A stretch of 64,000 nt of DNA from Colocasia esculenta (Eukaryota > Streptophyta > Magnoliopsida > Alismatales > Araceae). The translations under genes and the position numbers were made by a program. The notes below the pieces were generated by a model. The model was not told the origin of the DNA and ran no database searches. It was given only the letters and a program-made list of their open reading frames with translations. The stretch covers positions 70,903,184 through 70,967,183 of the forward strand of contig CM024764.1 of NCBI GenBank assembly GCA_014218235.1. Direction: 5' to 3'. Below are positions 1-12,269 of this stretch, in pieces. Position 1 is the stretch's first letter, and the number at the start of each line of letters is the position of its first letter.

Positions 1-1080
1 AGGTGACCTGTAGCAGTTTTTGAAGGAGATGCCAATTAATATCCTTTGATGAAGGAAAAGAACTTGAAAAAAAAAAAAAATTATCTCTGGGCCCTTCTTG
101 ATCTCATCCCATGCATATAAGGGATAACAAGATCTGATCTGCCGATAGTGTCGGCAACTTTATATATGAAAGTAGATGGATATATATGCAGAATATATAT
201 ACGAGGACAAACAAGACTGGATTAATGCCGACATATCCATAAATTGGTCATTGTTGAAAACTACGTTCGTGTGTGCCTCACCACATATATAGGAGGCGCC
301 AATCCCACCGTCCAACCGGACAGTACAACCCCCATGATGTGGCTGTTCTAGTTAACTGATCCCTCTCCACGGAGGAAGGGACCATCTCATCCGCCAAGTC
401 TCATGAGGGTACGTGGGGCGAGCTGTATAACGAGGGCCGGATTAGAGGAATCAGAAATAGAAATAAAGATCTAAATTAATAAGGTGATTGCGATATTTGA
501 TTAATATGATGCCAAATCGTTGTAATCACCCACTTGGTCCAGAACTCATATACCGGATATTCCAAAACCACCCACAGTTTGGGTTTCAATCCCTAATTGC
601 TCTCTCAGTCAATCATTGATTCAATCTCTCCTCTCTTAATTCTCCAAAATTTTCCATTTCACCGCAATCAATTGAACACTCGCTCCTCTCCCTATTCTCT
701 AAGATTTCCCTCTCAACTTCTCCTTCATATTCTTTTCTATCATAGAAAATGAAAATAAAAAAATATCAATTTTCAACCTTTTTTTACTTTGTTGTTTCTG
801 TCAAGGAGATCTCTTATTCCTCTTCTAAACGTGCCCTAATTTATAGGCCACTCCTTCATAATCCTCTGATTGACCTCTTCTTTCCCTCCACCGAGGAACT
901 TTCTTCTCTATCTTAGCTTCCCTGTATCCCTTTCTTCATCGTCTCCTTTTGTACGTTTAGCTAGGTAGTCAGAGTCGTCAAGTAGGATAGGGTAGTAAAG
1001 GTCTAGGGGTTAGTACATCGTAAGAAAGTCAAGAGGGAGTAGATTCCTCACAAGTTCTTTAATCATCTAACTCATAGATG
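1..1080. other. Unassigned non-coding stretch before the Tat-1 pol
   Basis: I recognise no coding domain here. There is a short A-run near 68-80, AT-rich TATATA-containing sequence at about 160-215, and a pyrimidine-rich CTCTCTC/TTCTCC stretch at 595-960 that resembles an LTR leader or a plant 5' leader. Sequence similar to the region before a Tat-type RT starts only at about 1081. It may be the 5' part of Tat-1 or another decayed insert. I found no target duplication to decide. Confidence 0.4.
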
Positions 1081-2134
1081 CCGAACATGTTTAGAAATTC
1101 CTCAATTCATAAAGAGTGGTATCCAGTTGCCCGATGTTGAATATGAAGAGGTGTGCTTTTTAGATGAAAGGTTTAGAATTAATGAGATAATAAATGATGA
1201 AGACCTCATTGAAGAAGGGGACGAAGAATTTGCCAATAAAGCTGGCTGAGTTCTCAAGTGGAATGAGAAGATTTGATGAGCCTCCTACTACTATAGAATA
1301 ACCTACTAAAGAAATCAACTTGAGAACTGAGGATAAATCTAAGATCGTCCTCATAAGAAGAAATTTGTCATTATCTGAAGAAGAGACATCGATAGAGGTT
1401 CTCAGAGAGTATAAGGACACGGTGGCATGGAGCTATGAAGATATGCCAGGTCTGGATCCTATGATGGTTGAACACCATCTAACACTAAAATCAGGATCCA
1501 TTGTGATCAAGCAAAGATTAAGATATTTTCACCCCTAAATAGCTTTGAAATGAAAGAAGAGATCGAAAACCTCTACAAAGCCAAGTTTATTAGAGTTATC
1601 CTATATCCTAATTGGATGGCAAACATTATTTTGGTAATGAAGACAGATGGAAGAGCCAAGATTAGCATAGATTTTGGGACATTAACCGTGTGTCTCTTAT
1701 AAAGGATGATTTCCCATTGCCTCACATAGATGTGTTCATTGGTAATAAGGTAGGCTAGAGACTCTCTCATTTATGGATAGTTTTTCAAGGTACAATCAAA
1801 ATCGTTTGGCTCAAGACGATCAGGAGAAAACATCCTTCAATACACCTTGGGGAACATACTGATATATGGTTATACTTTTAACGTTGAAGAATGCTAGAGC
1901 CACCTACCAAAAGGCAATGATCCCAATCTTTCATGACACATCCATATCATTATAGAGATGTATGTGGATGATCTGGTTGTAAAGTCAAGAACAATAATTG
2001 AGCATCTTGAGGTTCTAACAAAGATGCTGCAAAGGTCAAGGAAATCTTAGTAAAAGATGAACCCCAAGAAATGCGTGTTTGGACTTTCATCGGGTAAGAT
2101 ATTAGGTTTCATCATGAGCAAGAGGGGTATTAAG
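1081..2134 (+). pseudogene. Tat-1: Ty3/gypsy (Tat-type) reverse transcriptase, proximal part, decayed
   Basis: This is the reverse transcriptase (RNA-dependent DNA polymerase) region of an old Ty3/gypsy element. The 1320-1538 frame has the block AWSYEDMPGLDP, typical of plant Tat/Ogre-type pol just before the RT. Fragments in shifted frames follow: MKTDGRAKISIDF near 1635-1675, DDFPLPHID near 1705-1735, and the catalytic YVDD box at 1961-1972 followed by LVVKS. The last piece (2057-2134) reads MNPKKCVFG and then breaks at a solo-LTR insertion; the frame resumes at 8841 after the duplicated TTAAG. Several stops and frameshifts make it non-functional. The lineage is assigned from motif wording, supported by the extra RNase H seen in the sister copy Tat-2. 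Confidence 0.85.
2130..2134. repeat. Target site duplication TTAAG, left of solo LTR A1
   Basis: This is an exact 5-bp match to 8841-8845. Removing 2135-8840 and one copy restores a continuous Tat-type RT reading. Confidence 0.9.
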
Positions 2135-2162
2135 TGTAAGACCCGGCCCCCTTGGGCCCTGT

Positions 2163-2234
2163 GGCCCCGTCCTCAGGGTCGCGACATGCTCCCTGGTCGC
2201 GACGTGGTCGCGACAGGGAGGCCGTCGCAACATG
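2163..2234. repeat. GTCGCGAC palindrome cluster, first part
   Basis: Three exact TCGCGA hexamers (within the palindrome GTCGCGAC and close variants) fall in about 70 bp, directly after the LTR start. The cluster is cut by the nested element at 2240 and continues at 6615. Confidence 0.8.
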
Positions 2235-4929
2235 GTTCGTGTAATGACCCCCTTTATACCGGTACGATTATACCAATCCCCATCGGTACAAAGAGCATCG
2301 TCACAGTGGGATAGTAACCCAACACTAAACGATAAGGTTGATATGTCCATGAATAATAAAAGAGTACATCGGAATTAAAAGAGATATTATACTTCATTCC
2401 ATCATCACCACATATTCCACAGTCTGTATAGTAAAAGAAAATACTAGTGTCCACATTATTACAACTTGAAAATAACTACATAGTCCATACATTGTCCATA
2501 TGAATAACATTATTCAAACTATAAATTAAAACAACTACCAAAAATAAAATCTCCTCAAGTGCTATTCCTTGTCTGCGGTATCAATCTTCACTATTCTCTC
2601 CTCAGCTACTGGATAATCTGTCACACCTGTACAGCGAAGCAAGTATGAGTCTTACAAGACTCAGCAAGTAATCTAAAACATCAAACTTATACATATCATA
2701 TACACATTAAACTACCAACAATAATGAAACACATGCTATCATACTAATCACGTTAATTCACATAGCACAAGCTTTTTATGGTTAACAACATCTATATTTC
2801 CCAAACACATTCCAGATTAACACATGCTCATATTAAGTCATAAAAATAACATACATCTACACAAGTTCTCTACACATTTTATATATTCTATGATACATGG
2901 TTCAAATCTTTATCATATCATTGCATAGTTTAATCAAATTTAAATACAAGGTTATGTACAAGATGATGAATACTTTTAACATAGTATTTGGTCAAATTCC
3001 CATGTATTCTCGTCACTTTATCATACAACTAATTTGCTGTTTTAATATACAATTTATCATACACTCATGACACTTGCACATGTTTTCTAGTAAACTACAT
3101 AATATGATATTAATCTTTCTATCATAGTTAAGCATAATCCAATTAATACATACATGACATGAACATATGCACTCTTAAACACCTATCATGTAACATGATA
3201 TATTAATCTAAACATTTTTCCTTATTGTGTAACAGCTTTACCAATTAGAACATACAATTATACATAACGTAGATAACAACCTAACATGATCTCTATTTAT
3301 TTTTCACATGCACTTTTCTCATTTATTTACACATTTCATTTGCTGTTTTAATATAAATAATTCACCATGATATCACCTTTATTAAACATAGAATGAAGAT
3401 TTAATACACATTCAAATCGGATGGCAATCATCTACAAATTAAGCATGAAACTACATGCTAAATGAGTAGCAATTCTATCATGGAACTTAGACATTATTTC
3501 GTGTGTTTATCAAAAACAAAATCTCATTTAACTTGCTGTTTTGACATGAATTAAACTTAATTACATGGATTTACACTTATTTTCATGCCATCTTATTCAT
3601 TTGTCAATTCTACATACTCAATTGTCTACATTGCGTTTCTTTACATATTTACATGCACATATTCATACACACCACCATATGGAGATGGTTAAACTATATC
3701 ACATAATACTAAACATGATATTACAATTATGATGGTGACACATGAATGACATAAGTAATTACACATGTATTAATATATTGGTTTTCACATGAAATTATAC
3801 TTTTATTATCTTTTACTCTTCCCTTTCATATCAATTCACACTCCTTCCATTTCCTTTACTCTTACATTCACATTTATCACTTTACACTATATTCACATTT
3901 AAACTCTTAAGTTGCCATGACACATAGTCCTAACTACCAAGTAGAGGAAAATGATCACTTTAGCACTTAGCGTTTATCACTTAGCACTTAGCATTCACTT
4001 TCACATATTTGTCACCTAGGCAATGCGGTGGCAAATCTAGGTAACTGCACAGAACCGAGAGAAGTCATCTCCACCCTAACCAGCGGTACTTGTCCACCTC
4101 CAGAATTTTATCCTAATGCCCTTAGGATTTATCTCATAACGTTGAGCCTTCCATAGGGACTTTTCTATGGTACAGCTCTTAGACCCCTATGGTAGCAGTG
4201 TCATACATGACTAAATATTTCATTAATCACTTTATCATTCTTATCACCTTTTACTCATGCTCATACACATATTTTTCATCCCATTTCACATACACTTTAC
4301 ATGATATTCACATTTCCATTTATAGAAAATTCACCTTACTATTAAACAGTGATAAATAACATAAGATAAGATATTACATGCTGCTAACTCTTAATTATAC
4401 AAAATTAACTCTAACATGCACAACATGGCTGTTTTCACATTTAAAACCATAAAAATACCTACTGTCATCAAAACTTCATGAAATTTTTATCAGAGGTTAA
4501 GAACAACAACCATAACATGTACTCAATTTTTCATATTTTTATAAATAGAAAATATAATTATAACAGTTAAACCAAATCACAGGTACATTTCTCACTAATT
4601 TCTCTAAAGCAGAAATTCTAGAAAAACAGTCTAATATGCCAGTGTCAATGTGTATATACGATAAACATATCATTATAGAAAATTCACCAAACTCTAACTC
4701 ACAACTGTCCTTTTTATATAGATTAAACATGGTTATTTTATTATCATAATTCAATTTCCAGAAATTTAATAATTAACATAAATCATGAAAATTCATGAAA
4801 ACCTCATGACATGACCTACTGATCACCCTTGACCCCACATAAAAGTTACAGTATGAACACATACCCAGAAATCATTTAAATATATTAAAGAAGATCAAAT
4901 AGCATTTTTCAGAACACTGAAGAACTTAA

Positions 4930-5035
4930 CTGCACAGTCCTGGCCGCCAACTGGGTTAACTGCGACATCTCTTGCCGTTAACTGATGAACTTGACAGCAG
5001 GGGATGTTGCCGTCAACTTTCAGACAGTAATCTGC
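4930..5035. repeat. GTTAAC/GCCGTCAAC inverted-repeat patch in element B
   Basis: A short GC-richer island lies in an AT-rich LTR, with GGCCGCCAACTGG, GTTAACTGCG and GTTGCCGTCAAC. The words are related to those at 5540-5740 and in solo LTR D. Confidence 0.55.
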
Positions 5036-5539
5036 GCAGTCACACTCACATATACGGGGAAATTGGAGGGTCCAAGACTCGAGGAAAAATTCGTAAAAAT
5101 TCTAGGACCTAGGGAACATGTATAGGGATGATGTACATAGGTTACTTGCCTCTAATAAAATCCTAGAAGATCAAATCTTGCTGTTGAAGCCCTCCTCGGC
5201 CAAAGCAAGAGGGTGCTCAGAAACTCCTTTGATCTGGTTCTCCAGTCGTTGTAGGTCGTTCCTCGGGGTTGGGGATGCCTTCTTGATGGTTGGACTATGC
5301 TCCAGTCATTGTAGATCTCCTAGAAAATCCTCCCGTCGTCGGATCAGAGCTTGGGAAGTCCAGCTTTTCTCATAGAAAATACTAGGGTTTCATAATGACC
5401 AAAAGGGCTTTGTGCGGCCAGAAAATGGGTTTTTATAAAGTTGGATAGGTTGGGTACGCACTGGGGTAGGTTGCCCAAGGTTTAGGAAGGGTTTCCTAAA
5501 TTGGAACCGGCCATAATGCGAGCATTAACAAATCTGGAA

Positions 5540-5738
5540 CCGTTACGCAGGAGGATATTGACGTCAACATCGGTTGTAGTCAACTGCACAGTTGACGTCA
5601 AGGGGCTGGCCGCCAACAGGGGGTTGGCGTCCAGGGGGTGGCCACCCACTGTAGGTTGGCGTCCAGGGATGTGGACGCCAACCACACTGGCGTCCAGGTC
5701 TTGGCCGCCAACTGCACAGTGCAGTCAAGACCCTGCCA
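5540..5738. repeat. Array of GACGTC / TTGGCGTCC / GGCCGCCAAC short inverted repeats
   Basis: It contains TTGACGTCAAC-type palindromes (near 5558 and 5592) and repeated TTGGCGTCCAGG and GGCCGCCAAC words in both orientations. The same word set occurs in solo LTR D. The small frames read across this patch in several directions are by-products of the repeats, not genes. Confidence 0.7.
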
Positions 5739-6614
5739 AATCCCAAAATAAATACGTAAATATATCTAAAAATTTTAGTATATGTAAAAATAATTACATA
5801 TATCCTTACCACATAAAATACATGCATTACATGATATTTAATTAAATACAACTTACACTAATCATGATTAAGGATAATATGCATCAATAACATGCATATT
5901 TGCACATACACATTCACATTACATAGTCACATACATTGTGCAGGAATTTATAATGAAATGTGTTTATTATTAGTTGAGTTCTACCTGTACATTATCATTC
6001 AAGCACCTTACACATCATAATAATTTAACATGTTTAAAGTAGATAAATATCATTTAAACAAGATTAGCTTTTATATATTCCTATACACACCAATGTTACT
6101 TACAACATGCATAAAATAACTAAATGCAATAGGCACATCAATAATTAAATAATTACATGCCCATTTAAATATGTATATTGCACATACAGAAATAAACTCA
6201 TAATTATTTAAAAAATATATGACAATAGTTTCTTACTATGAGCACCTATAACATGTATGAGGTTTATAGATTTATTACATACTTTGATAGCTAAATAATG
6301 CATGCACACTTATATTTATATTTATACCCGTACGTAAATAGCTCTCATGCACTTACATGGCCTATAGCATTTCTTACCTATCACATGCACAATATTACTT
6401 AACTATTTTATGCCTCAATTTTTTTTTATATACACATTATACATAAATTTAACTAATTGCATATTCTTACCTAACTATCATGTATATACATGCATGAACT
6501 AATGAGGAGTATAGAAATGATAATATGCACAATTGAATACAAACGCTACTCACGCGACAAGTAAAGACATATGCACCATATAAAAGAAAAAAAAATTCAG
6601 GGTATCACAGTTCG

Positions 6615-6935
6615 GGTCGTGACGACCAGGGCTGTCGCGTTTTAGTCACGACGGTATGGCCGTCGCGTTGTGGTCGCGACGTTCGATGGCGTCGCGACGG
6701 CCCTTCTCGCAGACGTGACCGGTGTCCTTTCTGTCAGAACGGCTCTGTCGGGCTTCAGGCGCACGCGCGTGAACACGACGTGGTCGTCCGTCGCGATCGC
6801 TTTCCTAGGCTTCGAGGTTTTGACCAGCTTTTTGGGGTCGCGACAGAGGCGACCGTCACGATAAGGTCGTGATGCCTAGGGGCGTCGCGACGAAAGTCTT
6901 ATCGCGACATGTCATTCCGTCGCGTTCTGGGAGCT
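6615..6935. repeat. TCGCGA palindrome cluster, second part
   Basis: I count about six exact TCGCGA hexamers plus near matches (GTCGTGAC, GTCACGAC), in a GC-rich stretch that resumes LTR A1 after element B. It ends just before the C/T-rich tract at 6960-7030. Confidence 0.8.
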
Positions 6936-7454
6936 GCCGGGTTAAAACCCAAGGCCGCGCCCCATTTCCCCCTCTCGCCCTCTCAGCTCTTTTTCTCCCC
7001 TCTCCCTTCCCTCTCGTGTTTCCCTTGCAGTTTCTTGGCGGATCGTGGTGCTTGAGGCGTCTGTGCTGAGGTGGTGTCGTACCGCTCGTGCAGGGGACGT
7101 GTTCGTGCCGTTTGGAGCGAGGAGGAGGCGTCCTTTCCTACGAGAAGGCCCCAACGGGTTCGTTCTTCGTGTGGAGGTAGGGACTCTTGATCCTCTCATC
7201 CTAAGCATGCTCCCTTCCCCCTCTAAAGTGTGGTTTCTCTTTGGTTTGGGGTTTGGGAGTGTAAGAACTCCATGATCGAGGTTGAGTGAGGTTTCCCTTC
7301 GAGTGTAGATCCATGTTCGTGGGGTTTTTAAGGGTGGTTTGGATGCTTTACTAGCTTTCTAGCATGTTGAGCATGATCCCCTCCCCCTGGTGTGGTTGTT
7401 TCCCCATTTTTGGGGTGGTCCTCGGAGGGGTTGCTCCGGAACCCCCCTTCTGTC

Positions 7455-7635
7455 TGTGATCGCGACGACCATAGAGGTCGCGATCTGGTCGCGACGGCCT
7501 GGCCGGTCGCGACGAGATCGCGATGCTCTTGTGTGTCGCGAACCCAGTCGCGATGGCTCGGGCCGTCGCGACGGGATCGCGACAGGGTAGGGCGTCGCGA
7601 CCTGGTCGCGACGACCTGATGCGTCGCAACCTCAG
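7455..7635. repeat. TCGCGA palindrome array in LTR A1
   Basis: I count about eleven exact TCGCGA hexamers in about 180 bp, mostly within GGTCGCGACGG/GATCGCGACG-type words. The CpG sites remain largely intact in DNA that would be expected to be methylated. Confidence 0.85.
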
Positions 7636-8840
7636 CAGTGAGACAGGTTTTCGAACTTCGCCGTTTCTGTTCCTTTTACTGTACCCATGGCACCTGTGCT
7701 AGTTCTCTAGTGCGGTCTACACTAGTCTTTTGCCCGGTGCTTGGCACTTGAGGGCTTGTCCCCTGTGAGAGGTTGTTACCGTTGCCTGGCACCCCCATCC
7801 TCGGGAGCCTGTTGAGGGAGTACTCCGGGCTACGAGTGTGCTCGAGTTGGCAGCCACCAGGAGGACTCTGGAGCTTAGGGGAAAATAGTGGTTAGGACAG
7901 TGGCGTTGAGTCGCTTGCAGAGCTCTCGTGGTTGGACTAGGACGCCGAGGTCAGTTTTCAGAGTTTATCCCGGCGCAGTCCAACTAGTCCTTTTCTCCCT
8001 ACCTTGCTCTTTGCGGCCCCAGAACCGCTTAGAGAGGCCAGGCGTGGGACCGTAGTCCGGCCAGACTACGACGGTTACTGTTGTGTTACTTGTGTCCTAC
8101 CTCGCTCTAACGAGATGTGAGGGTCAGGACCCGGGTCGAGGATAAGACGTCGGTGGACGCACTTGACCTTGACTAGTGGTAGTGCTTCCGTAGCTAGTGT
8201 TCCTTGTCCAGACGAAGTTCCCTCCGCCTGTGTTTGCTAGCTGTGTGGTGGTCACGACGAGCAGTCGTACGGAGTTTCCGACCGTGTGTACTTTCCGTAC
8301 CGTGCTAGTGTAGTTTTGCTTCCGCTCTTCTATTTGTAGGTAGAAGATATAAACTGCTATCATTCATTTTATATTTACATTCTTCTGCCTATTTAGAGCC
8401 AGTAGGAGATTGGTAGTCCCTACTGAGCTTCTGTTGTGAAGCTCATCCCTCCTTTTCCCAGGTGAGACTTCTCAGCAGCAGCAGAGCGCGCGTCGGGCGG
8501 AGGAGACGGGGCGGTAGTCGGGGTCCCCGTAGCTAGCAGTGGTTCCCCTTTTTCAGTGTACGTCACCCTCGGGGTATGCCCCTAAGGGACTTGTTCTTCC
8601 CCTACCTTTTACTTGTACTAGTGTGCGTGCGTTGGGACTGTACTTAGAGTGGTACGTGGTGGTGTCAATCTCTTTTCTGTTTCCGCACGTACACTTCTAG
8701 ATTAGCAGTTGACGTTTACTTCCGTTACATATCCTGTTAGACATAGATTATAGCCCTTCCGGGTCCCTGGATCTGTGGGCGGCGACTGCGAAAATCGGGT
8801 CCTCGGCTTGGGCTGAGGGTCGGGTTCTCGGGTCGTTACA

Positions 8841-9036
8841 TTAAGATTGATCCCAATATGGCTAAAGCTATAAAAGATATGCCACCTCCTAAGAATTTAA
8901 AGGAAGTTCAATAATTAATTGAGAGGTTGCAATTCATTCGTCTGTTTGTCTCACAAGACTCTCAAAGTGTAGACCCTTCTATGATCTAACTTAACTGAGA
9001 GTCAAATTTCATTGGGACGCTAAATGTCAGGTGGCT
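8841..9036 (+). pseudogene. Tat-1 reverse transcriptase, distal part
   Basis: The RT reading interrupted at 2134 resumes here with KIDPNMAKAIKDMPPPKNLK, the connection region of gypsy RTs. A stop (TAA near 8913) and a frame change follow. The sequence to about 9036 aligns with 39657-39800 of Tat-2. After GGTGGCTTT the Tat sequence stops abruptly and copia RT sequence begins, so the Tat RNase H, extra RNase H and integrase N-terminus are missing from this copy. Confidence 0.85.
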
Positions 9037-10036
9037 TTTGTATGTGGATGACATCCTTATCATTAGGAATGATGTAGGAATGTTATCCACAGTAAAGACT
9101 TGGCTATCAAAGAATTTCTCCATGAAAGACGTAATGGAAGCATCCTGTATATTTGAGATTCGGATCTATAGAAATAGATCTAAGAGGACACTTGGCTTGT
9201 CCCAGTCCTGGTACATAGACTCCATTGTCATAAAGTTTGACATGAAAAATTCCAAGAGAGGTCTCATACCGATGAGACATGGAATTTCACTTTCTAGGAG
9301 TATGTCCCCAAGTACTCCAGAAGAAAGGGAAAACATGGATAGAATTCTCTATGCCTTTGCGATAGGATCTATCATATATGCTATGCTATGTACTAGGCTT
9401 GATGTAGTGCATGCTCTAAGTGTTACGAGTAGGTATCAGGTGGATCCAGGTATGGAAAACTAGAAGGCAATAAAGTATATTCTTAAGTAGAAGAACTAAG
9501 GATCTTTTACTGGTATATGGAGGATGTGGCCTCAAGGTTAAAGGCCACACGAACTCGAGTTTTTAGTCTGATATTGATGATAACAAGTCTAACTCGGGGT
9601 TTATATTTACCATAAATGGAGGAGCAGTAAGCTAGAAGAGTTCCAAGCAAGAGACTACTGTTGACTCGACCACTGAGGCTGAGTACATTGCTACTTCAAA
9701 AGTAGCAAAGGGAGTAGTCTAGATGAAGAAATTCATCGCAGATGCAGGAGTGGTGCATGGCCATGGAGAGCCAATTCCATTGTTTTGTGATAACAACGGG
9801 GCGATTGCTCAAGCAAAGGAACCCAGGTCTCATCAGAAGTCCAAGCACGTTCTGAGGAGGTTCCACTTGATCAGAGAGATCGTGGCCCATGGCGATGTAG
9901 TAGTGGAAAGAGTTCCATCCAAAGATAACATTGCAGATCCACTGACAAAGTCATTGACTCAGATTGTTTTTGAGCAACACCGAGGTCTGATGGGGATCAA
10001 ACATGTTGGTGATTGGCTTTAGGTCAAGTGAGAGAT
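9037..10036 (+). pseudogene. Copia-1: Ty1/copia RT C-terminal part, RNase H and PPT
   Basis: This is the 3' end of a copia polyprotein. It begins within the RT at the catalytic YVDDILII (9041-9064). The frame runs to 9463 with the copia block RLDVVHALSVTSRYQVDPG (canonical RPDV). After stops the RNase H follows: TTEAEY near 9670, CDNNGAIAQAKEPRSHQ near 9787-9840, and DPLTK near 9940, ending at the TAG at 10020-10022. A TAG at 9719-9721 sits where a Trp codon is usual. The polypurine tract CAAGTGAGAGAT (10025-10036) directly precedes the LTR. Gag, protease, integrase and the 5' LTR are absent. The wording resembles Angela/TAR-type copia elements; this lineage call is tentative. Confidence 0.88.
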
Positions 10037-10170
10037 TGCTAGTTATGACTGCGCTGTAAGCCAATTCACATTAGTGATGGCACTTGTAACCATGTACTAA
10101 TCTATTTTGGTAATTATATTAATGGCATCTTCTCACTAATATATTGCATGCATGTGATGATGTATATATG

Positions 10171-11592
10171 TGTAGACATGCCAATTTGGTAACACATTGA
10201 GCAAATTCCATGTTATACCGCGATGCCTCGAAGTGGCTCTTCTCCATTAACCTCTTGAGTGATTTTCCTATTCTTCTAGATTTTTCTAGGGTTTTTCAGA
10301 TTTCTTGCCAAGGGTTTGTTGAGCTTTATTTATTCACGGCCAACATAGCGGACGTCCTTTTCCAGCGTTGATCCGCGTCCGGAAGATTAGACGCGAATAA
10401 TGCACGTCCTGCCGACTCACCGTGATTAAAATTCAAATCCTTGAGCTGCGCCCTGTCAGCTCCATTTAAGAGACGCCATGTCAGCAATCATGATGTCTGT
10501 TTGAAAAGCGTCTGGGCGGCTCGCCGCGTTTTATGAACATCAAATCAAGGATCTGATTTCATCAAAGATTCGATTTACCTAAGAAAACGCGGCCAGCCTC
10601 CCAGACACAATTTATAACCTAGATTACAGCTACGATCATCATGATAATGTCAAATCACACGTAAATCAGGCGATCTTATGAATCGCGGCTTGTCAGACAG
10701 ACGTTGTTGATTGGAAACAGGCGTCCGCTGTAGTGGACGCAATTTCGGCTATAAATACAGACCCAAGGGTCCCTCATTTGGCATCCGATCCCAACCACAG
10801 CGAAGCCCTGCCAAGTTCGCACCCCAACCTCCGGACTCCAATCCTCTAAGGCGGGATTCTATCGGATCGGAAGCTCATGTTCTGGAGCTGGGATGTAACG
10901 TATACGTCGTCTCTGCATCATCTTCCTCGTGAACTGGGGATTCTGGGTATTGGAGCATGACGAGAGGAACTCCACCGGCGTCTCCTTCGTCCTCTCCATC
11001 CCTCGTCATCGGGCTACACCGCCATTCCAATCGCCACTTCTCCCCCCATCTCTTTCATTTTTACTTTTCATTAGACATGCATTCATCACATCTCCCACAC
11101 ACATCCACGTACTATTTCTTACCCACCCACTCCTTAGGGGTTTAACACCACCTCCATGAGGTGTGTTAACCTCCTTTTATATGTTTTTTCACATTTCACT
11201 TCATGTACATTTCACTACACTTCATAGCCTAACCTCCCCTTTCACTTGTTTCTTGTTGTTATCCCATTTTGCAAGATAACTGGCATCGAATCTTCTCCGT
11301 CGGCCGGCCGGCGTAAGAAGGAAGGAGAATACACCGCACATTCCCGCGCTTTTCTTTGGGCGGAGGTAAGTACACCGCATCATTTCCCTTCCGTCCGTTA
11401 CAGTCGGTGCCCACGTGCACATAGCAATCGCGACACATTCCTCGTGCACACACGCACGTTCGTTTTTATTTCCACGTCCTCATTTCCATTTCCATCCTTC
11501 CTGCAATATCATTTCCTTTTTTCTTTTAAATTCCATATTTCCCTTCGTGGGACGAGTGTTTTTCGGAGAGTCGAGGAAAAACGTCGTCTACA
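10171..11592 (+). mobile_element. Solo LTR C (1.42 kb) inside the Copia-1 LTR
   Basis: It starts TGTAGACATG and ends CGTCGTCTACA, giving a 7-bp perfect terminal inverted repeat (TGTAGAC/GTCTACA). It is flanked by ATATG (10166-10170 and 11593-11597). A TATA box at 10750-10757 is followed by a C/T-rich leader, as in an LTR promoter. No PBS, PPT or coding domain was found. The small frames at 10711-11650 lie in R/U5-like sequence and match nothing I recognise. Confidence 0.82.
10750..10757 (+). promoter_or_regulatory. TATA box of solo LTR C
   Basis: TATAAATA preceded by GC, in the middle of an LTR with TG...CA ends. Transcription would start about 30 bp downstream if active. The call is from sequence only. 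Confidence 0.55.
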
Positions 11593-12269
11593 ATATGATG
11601 TGATGTCCATGGATCTATACAATGGGAATTGGATCATGATGAGATCATGATAATGAGACCAATTCTATTTAAACACGGATCCTAAATATTCCTGGTCATA
11701 GATTACTCGAGAAGGACATCGAGATAACCGGATAGATCAGTGTGCCATATACCCATCCATATGATAGAGGTAGCTAGTCTCATATAACTACTTATGTAGA
11801 GACACTAAGGATATGGTGTAGGAGCTCATTGGAGAATCAGTTCACTAAATGATCTGCTCTCAGAATGTTATATGGTTGATGATACATGATTGTCAGATAG
11901 CAATTTCAAAGTCCTAGTTATGTACCTGGTCCTCGGACTTGAGACACCAAAGATGTCTTATTTGAGTACTCCATTCTTTGATGCTGGACTTATAGGTCTA
12001 AAAGTTCTAGATCTAGCTACAGTCAGTTATTAGGAATGGTAGTCAACCTTACGAAGGCAATTGTGTGTCAACAATGGATCATCCACTCTCAATATCATGA
12101 GAGAAATATCCCATATGTTCTTACTCGGGCAAATCCTTGGCCAGGGTCAGTAGGATTGAGAGAGAATGAGTTCTCCGAGAGAATTCGATAAGAGCGAGAA
12201 CTGAATGGATTCCATGTAGGCCTGACAGTACCATGTCTTATATACGGTTTCTGGGATATTAGTTGGATG

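Larger units (their letters stand above)
2240..6609 (-). mobile_element. Nested LTR-like element B (probable solo LTR, AT-rich, 4.37 kb)
   Basis: It starts TGTAATGACC and ends GGGTATCACA, and is flanked by the 5-bp duplication GTTCG (2235-2239 and 6610-6614). It sits inside the TCGCGA-rich part of solo LTR A1. Most of it is AT-rich and non-coding, with many short CATGATAT/CACATG-type words and no pol domain. GC-rich patches at about 4930-5030 and 5540-5740 carry GACGTC/TTGGCGTCC-type short inverted repeats. The order of landmarks (TGTAA start, an ACTAGGGTTT stretch near 5380, AT-rich flank) resembles the Gypsy-A LTR read on the plus strand, so it is probably a minus-strand Tekay-like LTR. The orientation is inferred. 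A full element is unlikely because no coding remnant was seen. Confidence 0.75.
2135..8840 (+). mobile_element. Solo LTR A1 (gypsy-type), split by a nested element
   Basis: The element starts TGTAAGACCCGG and ends CGGGTCGTTACA, so its ends are near-inverted TG...CA. It is flanked by the 5-bp duplication TTAAG (2130-2134 and 8841-8845), and the Tat-1 RT reading resumes exactly after it. Without the nested 4.37-kb element the LTR is about 2.33 kb. There is no PBS, PPT or coding domain, as expected for a solo LTR left by LTR-LTR recombination. It holds a pyrimidine-rich tract at 6960-7030 and two groups of TCGCGA palindromes. Its framework matches solo LTR D (47043-62451), for example the AGCCCTTCCGGG stretch near 8751, which supports orientation and family. 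Confidence 0.88.

Noticed and set aside
2240..6609. DNA transposon or Helitron instead of an LTR
   Set aside because: Ends TG...CA with a 5-bp duplication fit LTR insertion; no long terminal inverted repeat and no TC...CTRR ends were seen.
6670..7629. Overlapping Arg/Pro-rich frames on both strands
   Set aside because: They follow from the GC-rich TCGCGA palindromes, which give similar codons in all frames.
10711..11650. Possible host gene with TATA box and first exon
   Set aside because: The region is bounded by TGTAGAC/GTCTACA ends and an exact ATATG duplication, so it is a solo LTR; the frames match no known protein.
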